In this document: positions 10,531 through 21,649 of the stretch, piece by piece
How positions within the stretch are numbered: the stretch's first letter is position 1
Layout: the number at the start of each line of letters is the position of its first letter
NCBI GenBank assembly: GCA_023614405.1
Contig: CM042685.1
Location: forward strand, 188,700,257 to 188,764,256
Direction of reading: 5' to 3'
Origin: Avena insularis
Taxonomy: Eukaryota > Streptophyta > Magnoliopsida > Poales > Poaceae
DNA: 64,000 nucleotides
Notes under the pieces: generated by a model
Database searches by the model: none
Seen by the model: the letters and a program-made list of their open reading frames with translations, nothing else
What the model was told of the DNA's origin: nothing
Made by a program: the position numbers and the translations under genes

Positions 10531-12514
10531 TTGGGGGATCCGATAGCCCGCGAGCCAACAAAACCTGACCGGGATCATCATCATCAGTCAGCAGTTAAAT
10601 ATTGCTTTCCAGCTTTGACCCTCTTCCTCAGTCTCGTCACGCATCCGGGCCCACACGCTGCACGTAACAAGGGCCAGGAACCGTTCAACTCGTGCAAAGA
10701 AAAACAATCCTTTCCAAAGAAAAAAAAAACTAAAAATATCAAAGCAAGGCGTAAAGCCACACCAATTTGCTCGCGATAGCAGACGCAGCAAAGCTAGGCT
10801 CGTTTTCGTGAAATGAAAAGCTGCTTGCCTTTTTTTTGCGATGGATTTGCTCTTTCTTATCCGTTCGATTTCGTATGCTCTTTTTAGTTGGGCAGGGATG
10901 TCGTGTACTTTTGGTACAGGTTTATGATATACGGTTAAAACTTTTAGTGCTTGGAATGTGCATACATCCATCCCAGGACAAGTTCTACTAGTACAAAAGC
11001 AAAGGAAAGTTTTGTATTATTGCTTTGCTTTTGTAAGTGCCCTTAATTTTGTCTTCTAGATAGCGTCTTGCTTTTAGTACTTCCCCACGCGGTAGCCCAA
11101 AATCCGTTCGAAAAAGGGGGGAAATGATGTATTGGATAGGGCAGATATTGTCATAACGATAAGATATGATATGGATCACTCAATATAAATATGGCTTCTT
11201 GCATACGGTAGATATGGGTGGAAATATATTGGATTGGGTAGAGATGGTTCCTAAAGAAATTGCTACAGCATCATCCATTTTGTGGGTCTTTTCGTCGGTA
11301 TTTCTTTGTCTAATGTGCACGACCAAATCATATTTAATAGATACCACATTGGTCAAAATTATACTTTCTCAATTTTATATTAGTTGTCGTTAATTTAGTA
11401 TAACAACTAAGATAGAACGGAAAGAGTACTATACGCACTATAGGTACTTTTTCCTGATCAAAACGAGCCAAAAGGCCCTAGTTCCATTAAGAATAATGAA
11501 ACCAGAGAAATAAAAATGGCAAAGGAAAGAAAAGAGTAAAAGCTAGAAACTACAGCTCTCACTGATCTAAACTAATTGGGAGGTCCGCCAAAAATAGTAC
11601 CAAAACAAAGCCAACGGTGAATCCACCAACTAGACATCAGATGATATCACAAACTCAAGCTAGGGGCTCAGATGATCTGCAACTGCGATGACACCTTCGG
11701 CTATAGGTTCTTTTGCTAATCAAAGCATATTCCTTTTGAATACGCTTCACCATTCCAACATTATACAAAACCAGGTGCGTACAAGTACGACCGATCACCC
11801 ACGAGCTGGCATGAACATCGTTATATGCTTCACCGACGAGGGGAATGGAACCCTAAATTGCTTTTTAGGGCCACCGCCACGATCGCCTCGGGTGACCAAC
11901 AATTTAGTTGTGCCTAAGCAAAGATAAGTTTTGTGTTGCTATGCTTTTGTATATGCCCATAATTTGGCTTTGGCTCTGCCACGAAAAAAGTTTGGCTTTC
12001 TTATTCATTCGCTTGTCCATTGTGTATGCTCTTTTAGTTGGGCAGGGGTGTATGTACTTTTGATACAAATTTTTGATATACGGTTAAGCTTTTGGTGCTT
12101 GGATTGTGTACATCGATCTCAGGACAAGTTCCAGTGCAAAAGCAAAGATACATTTTGTAGTATTGCTTTGCTTTTGTATATATGCCCTTAATTTGGCTTT
12201 CTAGATATCGTCTTCCTTTTTCTTCTCCATGCCGTTGCCCAAAATCCGTTCGAAAAGGGCGAAATGATGCATTCGATAGGTAGATATTGTCATAATGATA
12301 ATATATGATGTGGATCACTGGATATATATATATATATATGATTTGTTGCATACGGTAGAGATGGGTTGAAATGTATTGGAGTGGGTAGAGATGGTTCCTA
12401 AAGAAATTGATTGAACATCATCCACTTTGTGGGTCTTTGGGTCGGTATTTCTTTGTCTAATGTGCACGTCCAAATCATATTTAATCGACACCACATTGGT
12501 CAAAATAATATTTT

Positions 12515-12590
12515 CTCTGTTCCATATTAGTTGTTGTTGATTTAGTATAATTTTGCACTAAATCTTCTACAACTAATATAGAACGGAGAG
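12515..12590. mobile_element. Hairpin MITE inside the tandem unit
   Basis: A 76-bp palindromic element: CTCTGTTCCATATTAGTTGT at the left, and its near-complement ending in GAACGGAGAG at the right, around a TTTTGCAC centre. It resembles short Stowaway MITEs. The same element recurs at 13405-13480 and, decayed, near 11365-11428. Confidence 0.6.
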
Positions 12591-13404
12591 GGTACCATAC
12601 ACACTATAGATTTTTTTGCTAAATAAGCATATTAATTTTGAATACGCTTTGCAATTCCAACACTGTATAATACCAGGGATGTACGAGTAAAACCGAGCAC
12701 CCACGAGTTGGCATGGACATCGTTATATGCTTCACCGGCAAGGGAAACGGAACCCCTATTTTCCTTTTAGAACCACCACCACGATCGCCTCGGGTGGCCA
12801 ACAATTTAGTTGCGACTAAGCAAAGATAATTTTTGTGCTGTTATGCTTTAGTATATGTCCATAATTTGGCTTTCGTTATGCCACGAAAAAGGTTTGGTTT
12901 TCATCCATCCGCTTGTCCATTTCGTATGCTCTTTTAGTTTGGCAGGGATGTTTGTACTTTTGGTACAGATATTTGATATACGGTTAAGCTTTTGGTTCTT
13001 GGATTGTGTACATCGATCTCAGGACAAGTTCTAGTGCAGAAGCAAAGATAAGTTTTGTAGTATTGCTTTGCTTTTGTACATGTTAATTTGGCTTTCTAGA
13101 TATCGTCTTCCTTTTTCTTCTCCATGCTGTTGCCCAAAATCCATTCGAAAAAGGGGGGAAATGATGTATTCAATAGGGTAGATATTGTCATAATGATAAG
13201 ATATGATGTGGATCACTAGATATATATATGGTTTGTTGCATATGGTAGAGATGACTTGAAATGTATTGGATTGGGTAGAGATGGTTCCTAAAGAAATTGA
13301 TTGAACATCATCCACTTTGTGGGTCTTTGGGTCGGTATTTCTTTGTCTAATGTGCACGTCCAAATCATATTTAATCGACACCACATTGGTCAAAATAATA
13401 TTTT

Positions 13405-13480
13405 CTCTGTTCCATATTAGTTGTTGTTGATTTAGTATAATTTTGCACTAAATCTTCTACAATTAATATAGAACGGAGAG
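13405..13480. mobile_element. Second copy of the hairpin MITE
   Basis: Almost identical to 12515-12590 and at the same place in the next unit. It was therefore copied with the unit rather than inserted again. Confidence 0.6.
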
Positions 13481-14846
13481 GGTACCATACACACTATAGA
13501 TTTTTTTTGCTAAATAAGCATATTAATTTTGAATACGCTTTGCAATTCAACACTGTATAATACCAGGGATGTACGAGTAAAACCGAGCACCCACGAGTTG
13601 GCATGGACATCGTTATATGCTTCACCGGCAAGGGAAACGGAACCCCTATTTTCCTTTTAGAACCACCGCCACGATCGCCTCGAGTGGCCAACAATTTAGT
13701 TGCGACTAAGCAAAGATAATTTTTGTGTTGTTATGCTTTAGTATATGTCCATAATTTGGCTTTCGTTATGCCACGAAAAAGGTTTGGTTTTCATCCATCC
13801 GCTTGTCCATTTCGTATGCTCTTTTAGTTTGGCAGGGATGTTTGTACTTTTGGTACAGATATTTGATATACGGTTAAGCTTTTGGTTCTTGGATTGTGTA
13901 CATCGATCTCAGGACAAGTTCTAGTGCAGAAGCAAAGATAAGCTTTGTAGTATTGCTTTGCTTTTGTACATGTTAATTTGGCTTTCTAGATATCGTCTTC
14001 CTTTTTCTTCTCCACGCTGTTGCCCAAAATCCGTTCGAAAAAGGGGAGAAATGATGTATTCAATAGGGTAGATATTGTCATAATGATAAGATATGATGTG
14101 GATCACTAGATATATATATGGTTTGTTGCATATGGTAGAGATGACTTGAAATGTATTGGATTGGGTAGAGATGGTTCCTAGAGAAATTGATTGAACATCA
14201 TCCACTTTGTGGGTCTTCCCGTCGGTATTTCTTTGTCTAATATGCACGTCCAAATCATATTTAACCGACACCATATTGGTTAAAATAAATACGTTCTATT
14301 AGTTGTCGTTAAGTTTGCACAACTTAACGATAGGGTCTTATACAACTTTTCGGAGTTTCCCTTGTTCACTTGTGTACCCATATTTCACAGGGTCTTGTAA
14401 AAAAAATTCTGCTTTCTATAAATCTAAGGCACCCATTCGCTTGCTCTCAAAAAAAAAGTTTGCACTACTTTTCACTAAGTTTTTGTAGAAAAGCAAAGAT
14501 AAGTTTTATAGCATTTGCTTTGCTTTTTTTATAAAGGGCGTTTCTATTACTGCTTTGCTATGGTGGATATTTTCATAATGGTAAGATATGATGTGTAGAT
14601 GACTGGATAAATATGGTTTCTTGCATACGGTTGAGATGGGTGGGAGTATATTGGATTGGGTAGAGATGGTTCCTAAAGAAATTGGTACAACATCATCCAT
14701 TTTGTGGGTCTTTGGATCGGTATTTCTTTGTCTAATGAGCACGTCCAAATCATAACCAACACCATATCGGTCAAACTTAATACTTTCTATCGGTCGTCGT
14801 AAAGTTTGTAGTACAACTTTTCACTAAATCAGCTACAACTGATATA

Positions 14847-15022
14847 CTCCCTCCGTTCATAAATATAAGATATTTTAATTTTGTAAAATAAATATATCTA
14901 GATGTTTTTTAGTATATAGGAGGTTTATTGTGAAGCTATACACTAAAAAACGTCTAGATATATTTAATTCATAAACTTAAAACGTCTTATATTTGTGAAG
15001 GAATAAAGTAGAATGAAGGGAG
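14847..15022. mobile_element. Stowaway MITE, 176 bp
   Basis: Left terminus CTCCCTCCGTTCATAAATAT and a right terminus ending GAATGAAGGGAG, flanked by TA on both sides (14845-14846 and 15023-15024). The internal arms around GTCTAGATATATTTAATT are complementary over most of their length. It interrupts the last, decayed tandem unit. Confidence 0.85.
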
Positions 15023-15417
15023 TAGCGTATGCTTCGCTAAACAAGCATATTCCTTTTGAATACGCTTGGTGATTCCAACACTGTACGAAACCGGGTACGT
15101 AGGAGTACGACCGAGCACCCCACGAGCTGGCCGGTTCACGTAGGATGCCAGGGAATTGACCTGGCATGAACTTGGTGGTATGATGCTTCACAAAATGTCG
15201 AAAACCATTAGCTGTCCCGGCCATAATTCCGATGGAAATCTTTTGGTCAGATGGTTAGGTTTCCGCATGTGTTCTCGGTCGGCCACAGTGGCCTATCCAA
15301 TTCCAAGGCTGGCTACCGAGCTGGAGCTCCGGTACTGTCCAAAAAACACCCCAAACAGTCTTGTCTTGTGTGAAGAAGAATGAAGTGCCTGCTTTCAGCT
15401 CTTGCTAGTGAGTAGTA

Positions 15418-15586
15418 CTCCTTCCGTTTTAAAATATAAGATGTTTTAGCTTTGTGAAGAAAATAAATCTAGATTTGTTTTAGTATGTAGGTTTACTCAA
15501 CTTTGGAATAAATCTACACACTAAAATAAGTCTAGATTCATTTTCTTCATAAACCTAAAACATCTTATATTTTAAAACGGAGGAAG
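15418..15586. mobile_element. Stowaway MITE, 169 bp
   Basis: Nearly perfect long inverted repeat: CTCCTTCCGTTTTAAAATAT at the left, AAAACGGAGGAAG at the right, TA on both sides (15416-15417, 15587-15588). The arms are highly complementary, so the insertion is probably young. Confidence 0.9.
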
Positions 15587-16398
15587 TATTACATTATTTT
15601 CCTCCGTGGAAGTCTAAGAGAAAATCCGGCATACCACCCATTTGATCCTTCCAGCTTTGGGGTGATGTAATGTGATGTGATGGAGAAGGGGTATCTTCAT
15701 TCGGGAACACTTGTTTCGTTTTCTTGGAGAAGGCATTTGATCCTGAATTCCATGTAGCCTGCCTGGCTACAACGGAAAAGGTGTAGTAACGGAGATGCTG
15801 TCCACAATAATTAGTAGTCTGTCTTTATTCTCATGCCTTGCCTGTTGTGTTTTGCCTCCGTTGCTAGCCTCTCGCCCTCTGGTGCTTTTCCTGCAATTGC
15901 CTTTCTGAGAAAGCTTCCATGGAGGAATGATTCAATGGTGTGTCGGCCATTATCCCAGAAGAAGAAGAAGAAGAAAAAAACCACTCCGGCGTCTTAAAAC
16001 GAGACCCATTGCTCACGGACGGCTACCATCTCGATGTCATTATCTTCGTGAACACGCCACTAGCAAAAATAGTCACTCTTGATTAATCGGAATATGCGAT
16101 CGATCAAATCTCGCAAATTAGGGGCGCGCGGGTATTAGTTCTTCCACGAGCATCCATATCATTTTGCCTAACTTGCTTCTAGAACGCCACGTACTACCAT
16201 TATCCAGTACACATCCACTGCGATCCATGGAGTTTGACTTTCTCTCCCGGTCATCTTAGAATTCCACGCCCCTTGACAGCAAGCACTACTTATACAAGTG
16301 TATTTGCCTGGACAGAATTGACCGGCACGACCATGTGCTTGATTGTTTAGGCGGCTCAATCGATCAACCGGATCGTCGACACTACTACTAGTGTAGTA
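15587..16398. other. Intergenic sequence, no gene seen
   Basis: No recognised gene or mobile element. A short GAA run is at 15959-15975. Confidence 0.4.
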
Positions 16399-16613
16399 CT
16401 ACCTCTATCCCAGTTTATAAGACTTACGCGTATATCTAGGTCGTCCCCATGAGCTATATAATATGAATTATATAATATAAAAATTATATTATTAGAAAAT
16501 ATAACATTTGAAGTTTTTAATAATATAGTTTTTATCTTATGTACCTCATGCTAAATTGGTTAATTTGTCAATCTAGAAATACGCGTAAGTCTTATAAACT
16601 GAGACGGAGGGAG
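16399..16613. mobile_element. Stowaway-type MITE, 215 bp
   Basis: Left terminus CTACCTCTATCCCAGTTTAT with TTATAAGACTTACGCG, and right terminus ACGCGTAAGTCTTATAAACT followed by GAGACGGAGGGAG. TA lies on both sides (16397-16398 and 16614-16615). The centre is very AT-rich. Confidence 0.85.
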
Positions 16614-17018
16614 TACTAGCAAATCAGTAAGTGTGGACTGACATGGCACGGTCTGATGGCCGGCCCCCTGCATGTATATATCCTGATAGGAAATTATGTG
16701 GAAACCAGACTTTGCCTGCCTCCACTGCTGCTCCCGCGCGATATCGTGTCCACTTCGCGTCACAGATCATGGTCTGTATTGACAGTGGATCGTCGGTCTC
16801 ATCGTGCTTGTCCGTGTCAGTGCAACTACTGTATGCGAGATGTCTGGATAACTAATAGTAGTACAAGCACCTCCCTCGACAAGAAACTTGATACTCCTAC
16901 TTTGAACCTTTTCTTTTTAGATTCCCCGACTTTGAACATGAGGGATATTGGATGCTTCTTATGGCAAATTAAGACGGGTGGCCTGTTAATTTTGTTGTCA
17001 GTGGGAAATCATTGTGCC
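16614..17018. other. Intergenic sequence, no gene seen
   Basis: Open frames here have no recognisable product and overlap one another in several phases. Confidence 0.35.
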
Positions 17019-17480
17019 CAATAGCGCAGCTCTAGGTTTAATGATTGTGTGTTTTAGATGTTTGGACTTTTTGGAAGATGGATGGACAGGGAAAGGAATG
17101 ACCCACCACGGAATGGGCATATTGTAGAGGTGGATTCTAACAATGCCATTTGTATTTTCAGCCCTTGAATACCACCGAATTCCGTAAAGAGAATGTGACA
17201 TGACATACTATATTGAATCAGGATGCCTTACAAATGTTGCGAGAAATTTTACCAAAATAATGATAAACTGTGGCGTACATAAGGAAAAAAAGGTTTTACA
17301 AATTGTAATGAACTCTTCTATTTATAACGTCGCAACACGATCATATTCATCGGATAAATTTTTACAAGTAAATATGTTGAGAGGAGAAAATCTATACCGA
17401 TTTTCATATCATGGTTGGATAGATGGAGGGAAAAGCGAAGATCTTGAAAATGGTAGTGTCACATATGTATAGATGCATAC
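17019..17480 (+). repeat. Diverged duplicated segment, copy 1
   Basis: Starts abruptly at CAATAGCGCAGCTCTAGGTT and matches 34755 onward with many small gaps (for example GAATGTGACATGACATA near 17192 and AATGTGACATGACATA near 34963). The LINE inserted at the end of this copy. The sequence just right of the LINE (34639-34754) continues the unit and has a further diverged match at about 36140-36275. Confidence 0.65.
17463..17480 (+). repeat. LINE target-site duplication, left copy
   Basis: The 18-bp sequence ATATGTATAGATGCATAC occurs here and identically at 34621-34638. It brackets the LINE and everything nested in it. Confidence 0.9.
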
Positions 17481-17488
17481 CTCACCTC

Positions 17489-18130
17489 TCCTGTTTAACT
17501 CGGCTGTAGATGTCCTTGCAGAGATCTTGGATAAAGCCAAGACCTCTGGCCATATCTCTGGTGTGGTAGGACATCTTATCCCCGGAGGTGGGGTTACCCA
17601 CCTCTAGTATGCAGATGACACCATGATCATGGTTCAGGGCACGGAGAATGACATTGCTCACCTTAAATTCCTTCTCCTGTGCTTTGAATCAATGTTTGGG
17701 CTTAAGATCAACTTCGACAAGAGAGAGGTGATGATATTTGGTTACGCGGAGGAGGATCGCGCACGTATCGCGGCCAATCTCAACTGCCGCCTTACTGACT
17801 TCCCCATTTCCTACCTAGGGATGCCAGTGCGCGATACCCGGGTCTTGATCAACCTTGCTCCCCTGGTCTCGCGGGTTCAGTCAAAGGCGGAACCCTGGCA
17901 GGCCCGCCTTACGACTAAGGGTAGCAAGACGACTTTGATCAACGCTTGCCTGTCTAGTCTGCCCATGTACCAGATGGAACTATACCTACTCCCCGAAGGC
18001 ATCCACGCTAACTTTGCTAAGGAGTTATCGCGGTTCTTTTGGGCGGCTAGGGATGGTCACCAGAAATACCACATGGTAAAATGGGCAGACCTTTGTGCCC
18101 CCAAGCCCCAAGTCCCTTGGGGGCATAGGC
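17489..18130 (+). pseudogene. LINE reverse transcriptase, C-terminal half
   Basis: The frame encodes LLFNSAVDVLAEIL, then the catalytic YADD motif (17608-17619), then the thumb region typical of plant L1-type enzymes (FGLKINFDKREVMIFG, ISYLGMPV). A TAG (17605-17607) sits directly before YADD, so the frame is broken. The enzyme would nick the target and copy LINE RNA into DNA at the insertion site. The frame is cut at 18130 by copia B and continues at 33351. Confidence 0.85.
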
Positions 18131-19158
18131 TGTTGGAATTTTGGCCCAAATAGTCTAGCCCATTTTCCATTTCAATAATTCCTGAAAATCCTAGAGGCCC
18201 ATGTGGCCCATTCATGCAAGGCAAGAGCTGGGACAAATGTTTAGTCCCACATTGCTAGTTGAGTGGAAGTTGGACCAGCTTATAAGGTGAGCTCTCCTAC
18301 CACTTGGTAAAAGGATGAGAAGGAGAAGGAGAGAGTTCCACACGCGCGCTCCTCCTCCTCCTCGCTCGCCTCGCCACGCCTCGTCACGACGCGCACGCGC
18401 CACGGGTTGCGGGAATCTCGCTGACCGAGCTTTATTTTGCCACGCACGAATGGTATATGAACAGATGTACAGAAGCTGAAACGTTTGCTTTGAATGGACT
18501 TTTAATACGAGTTAAATGAATACGAATTGAGTGGAGGCTGTCCGGTGGGCCGCCTGTTCGCTTCATCTTCCGTCCATTCGTTTCACCTTCTGCGCAGTCA
18601 GTCTACCTTCCCCTCTGTGCCTATAAGAGAGAGAGAGAGGTCGCGCCTCCTCTCAGTTACACTGCCCCACATCCTTTGCGCCTCCAGTTCCAGAGCACTG
18701 CGCTACCTAGATCTTCCCCATCCCGTCTTGCGGCAATCATGAGCCGACAAGAGCCTCGAGACCCCGCTGCTTCAAGTCTGCACGGGAGAAGGGCGATAAG
18801 GTTTTGGGGAGCGCTTATCACGACCATCTTGCTTCTGGACTCCCTCACAAATAGCGACTGCGGCGACGTCTTCCCCGACGAGGACTTCTTCCCCGACATC
18901 AGCACCCTCTTCCTCGACGACATGGCCAACGAAGGTTCCAACGCCGGCGGTTCCTCTTCTACAACTACCGTGTATATCTTCTGTCTCAATCTTGTTCTGA
19001 TCATATCCAAAGTTTTATGCCTTGCAGTTTGTTTGGTTATATGCCTTAATATGTATTCGCTATTTCACATGATTAGTATATTGTCTATTATTCTAATCAT
19101 GTTTTATCTAGCGTTTATTATAGATAATTCGCTTGGTAAATTGCTCTATTTTTCAACA
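18131..19158 (+). repeat. Copia B 5' LTR, 1028 bp
   Basis: Contains a TATA-like CTATAAGAG (about 18620) preceding a GA run. Also contains the first gag exon (ATG at 18922) and the 5' part of a likely intron (from 18972). It differs from the 3' LTR at many positions, with a cluster of substitutions at about 18733-18850. Confidence 0.93.
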
Positions 19159-19809
19159 ATCCAAAAACCTTATTTCAGGCAATTTGCCCCAAGTGGCTTT
19201 GTTGCTTCTATGAAGCCACCTGTGTTCGAAGGTGTGAATTACAAACGATGGCGTGCGAGAGCAGTGCTCTGGTTTCAGACCATGAGCTTCTATAACGCCA
19301 TCTATGGTGCACCTGAGGGAGAACTTAATCCCGCTCAGGAAGAGGCGTTCCAAAAACTTGATACCACTTTCAAGGCTGCCTTGATCAGCATCCTTGGCGA
19401 CAATATTGTCGATTCATATCTGTCATTTAGCAATGGCAAGGATATGTGGGATGCGCTCGAGAGAAAATTTGGAGTCTCCGATGCTGGTAGTGAACTGTAT
19501 GTCATGGAACAATTCTATGACTATAAGATGGTTGATGAACGCTCCATTGTGGAGCAGGCTCATGAGATACAGTCACTTGCCAGGGAGCTTGAGCACTTCA
19601 CTTGTGTGTTACCGGACAAGTTTGTTGTCGGAGGCATTATTGCCAAACTTCCTCAGTCATGGAGGAATTTTGCTACTTCTCTAAAGCATAAGAGACAAGA
19701 GTTCTCCGTGACAGATCTCACTGGGACTCTTGATGTGGAAGAGAAGGCGAGAGCAAAAGACACATGTGCTCGAGGTACCGAGGAAGGTTCTAATGCCAAT
19801 CTGGTATAG
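18922..19809 (+). pseudogene. Copia B gag with LTR-spanning intron
   Basis: The capsid protein of the element. The best model starts at ATG 18922 inside the 5' LTR (MANEGSNAGG), splices at 18972 (GTATAT) to 19178 (TTATTTCAG), and continues with QFAPSGFVASMKPPVFEG, the usual start of this Gag type. The Gag core follows (MWDALERKFGV, YVMEQFYDYKMV, GGIIAKLPQSW). The 207-nt intron crosses the LTR end at 19158. It is a multiple of three and has no in-frame stop, so an unspliced product is also possible and would carry a hydrophobic insert of about 69 residues. A TAG at 19807-19809 interrupts the frame, which otherwise continues into the zinc knuckle. The intron is inferred from frame and splice signals only. 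Confidence 0.75.
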
Positions 19810-20760
19810 AAAAGGAACTTCCAGCCTCACAAGTTCAAGAACAAAGGCAAGTTTGACGACAAAGGAAAGTTTGATGGAAAGAACAAGGCCTCACAGTCCA
19901 CCAGCTTCAAGAAGAAGATTGATAAGAGGAAAGGTGCTTGTCATGTGTGCGGTGATCCTAATCATTGGGCTCCTGCTTGTCCCAACCGCTTTGACAAGCG
20001 TCAGCATGGGAAGGGCAGCAAGACTGCTAATGTTGTCATGGGCGAGTTTGAGATGAAAGATGTTGGGTATGGTATATTACCTACTGTTCTTTCATTATGT
20101 CATTCTCCTGATTGGTGGATTGACACGGGTGCTAATGTACATGTCTGTTATGATATTTCCATGTTTTCTTCATATCAGGTCAGAGGGACTCAAACCGTGC
20201 TGATGGAGAACGGCTTGCATGCTTCTGTTCATGGTGTTGGTACGTTCGATCTGAAGTTCACTTCGGGAAAGACCGTGCGCTTGAAGAACGTGCATCATGT
20301 TCCCTCAATAAATAAAAATCTTGTTAGCGGATCTCTTCTGTGTCGAGATGGCTACACGATTGTATTCGAGTCCAATAAATTTGTAATTTCGAAGTATGGA
20401 ACTTTTGTTGGTAAAGGCTATGAGTGCGGAGGCTTGTTCCGCTTATCTCTGTCAGACATTTGTAATAAAGTTGTTAATCATATTTACACAAATTTTGAAT
20501 TAAATGTCTGGCACTCTCGTCTTTGTCATATTAATTTTGGTTGTATGACGCGGCTAGCCAAAATGAATTTAATCCCTGATTTCTCAACTGTTAAGGGATC
20601 TAAGTGCCAAGTCTGCGTGCAAGCTAAACAACCTCGCAAGTCACATACGACTGCAGAAATGAGAAATTTAACACCACTAGAGCTCATACATTCTGATCTT
20701 TGTGAGATGAATGGTGTGTTGACAAAAGGTGGAAAGAAATATTTCATGACTGATCGATGA
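19810..20760 (+). pseudogene. Copia B zinc knuckle, protease, pre-integrase
   Basis: Same frame as gag after the TAG. A CCHC zinc knuckle (CHVCGDPNHWAPAC, about 19942-19983) would bind the packaged RNA. The aspartic protease follows with WIDTGANVHVC (catalytic DTG near 20121), then the pre-integrase zinc region (WHSRLCHI ... CQVCVQAKQ). The frame ends at a TGA (20758-20760) produced by an apparent 2-base loss within the start of the integrase core. The integrase continues in another phase from about 20757. Confidence 0.85.
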
Positions 20761-21649
20761 CTCTACGAGATATTGTCATGTGTATCTTCTGAAATCAAAA
20801 GATGAGGCTCTGAGTTTCTTCAAAATCTATAAAGCTGAGGCAGAAAATCAACTTGATCGAAAGATTAAGAGGCTTAGGTCTGATCATGGTGAAGAGTATT
20901 TTTCCAACGAGTTTGATTCCTTTTGTGCAGAACATGGCATAATTCATGAGAGGACGCCTCCCTACTCACCCCAGTCAAATGGAGTAGCCGAAAGAAAGAA
21001 CCGTACTCTAACAGATCTGGTTAACGCCATGTTAGACACATCGGGTCTTTGTAAGGAATGGTGGGGGGAGGCACTATTGACCGCGTGTCATGTCCTAAAC
21101 CGAGTTCCCACAAAGAACAAAGAAATTACTCCATTCGAAGAATGGGAGAAGAAAAGATTAAAACTCTCTTACTTACGTACTTGGGGTTGTTTGGCAAAGG
21201 TTAATGTACCAATCCCCAAGAAGCGCAAGCTTGGACCAAAAACCATTGGTTGTGTTTTTCTGGGCTATGCTTTTCATAGCATTGGTTATAGATTCTTGAT
21301 AGTAAAATCTAAAGTGCCTGGCATTCATGTCGGTACAATCATGGAGTCGACTGATGCGACTTTCTTTGAGGATATCTTTCCAATGAAGGATAAACCTAAC
21401 TCATCAAATCCGGAGATACCTAGTTCATCTAATCAGGAATTTGCTATATTCTCTGAACCTACCATTCCGATTGAACACTCTGAAAGTCCTAAGGAGGATG
21501 ATAATGAAATTCCTAAAAGGAGAAAGAGACAAAGGACTGCAAAGTCTTTTGGTGATGATTTCATTGTGTACCTTGTGGATGACACTCCCACTTCCATTTC
21601 AGAAGCTTATGCATCTCGATGTCGACTCTCGGAAGGAAGCTGTTCATAG
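20757..21649 (+). pseudogene. Copia B integrase
   Basis: Integrase core with the second acidic residue in RLRSDHGEEYFS and the catalytic Glu in SPQSNGVAERKNRTL. It is followed by the conserved copia C-terminal region (RTWGCLAKVNVPIPKKRKLG, TIGCVFLGY). It would join the cDNA to target DNA. It is displaced by frameshifts from both the protease (near 20755) and the reverse transcriptase (near 21620), so no single polyprotein can be made. Confidence 0.85.

Larger units (their letters stand above)
10790..15225. repeat. Tandem array of ~0.9-kb units, about five copies
   Basis: A unit of about 890-905 bp recurs head to tail. The marker AGGACAAGTT is at 10975, 12121, 13021 and 13911. The marker GGTAGAGATGGTTCCTA occurs in five units. 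The marker AAGCATATT...GAATACGCTT starts units near 11715, 12626, 13517 and 15043. Approximate units are 10790-11445 (followed by a ~245-bp insertion), 11690-12599, 12600-13489, 13490-14290 and a decayed copy 14479-14840 plus 15027-15225. The units at 12600-13489 and 13490-14290 are nearly identical, so that duplication is recent. No convincing gene lies in the unit. Each of the better-preserved units carries a short hairpin MITE. Confidence 0.85.

Noticed and set aside
13031..14274. ORFs of about 117-120 codons on the minus strand repeated in the tandem array
   Set aside because: They recur only because the units are recent copies. The older units have them broken, the AT-rich protein has no recognisable family, and there is no codon pattern of selection.
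18676..19809. A single 377-codon ORF crossing from the copia B LTR into gag
   Set aside because: It has a non-ATG start, and the stretch 18972-19178 fits a GT-AG intron. The long frame is treated as gag with a possible retained intron, not as a separate gene.
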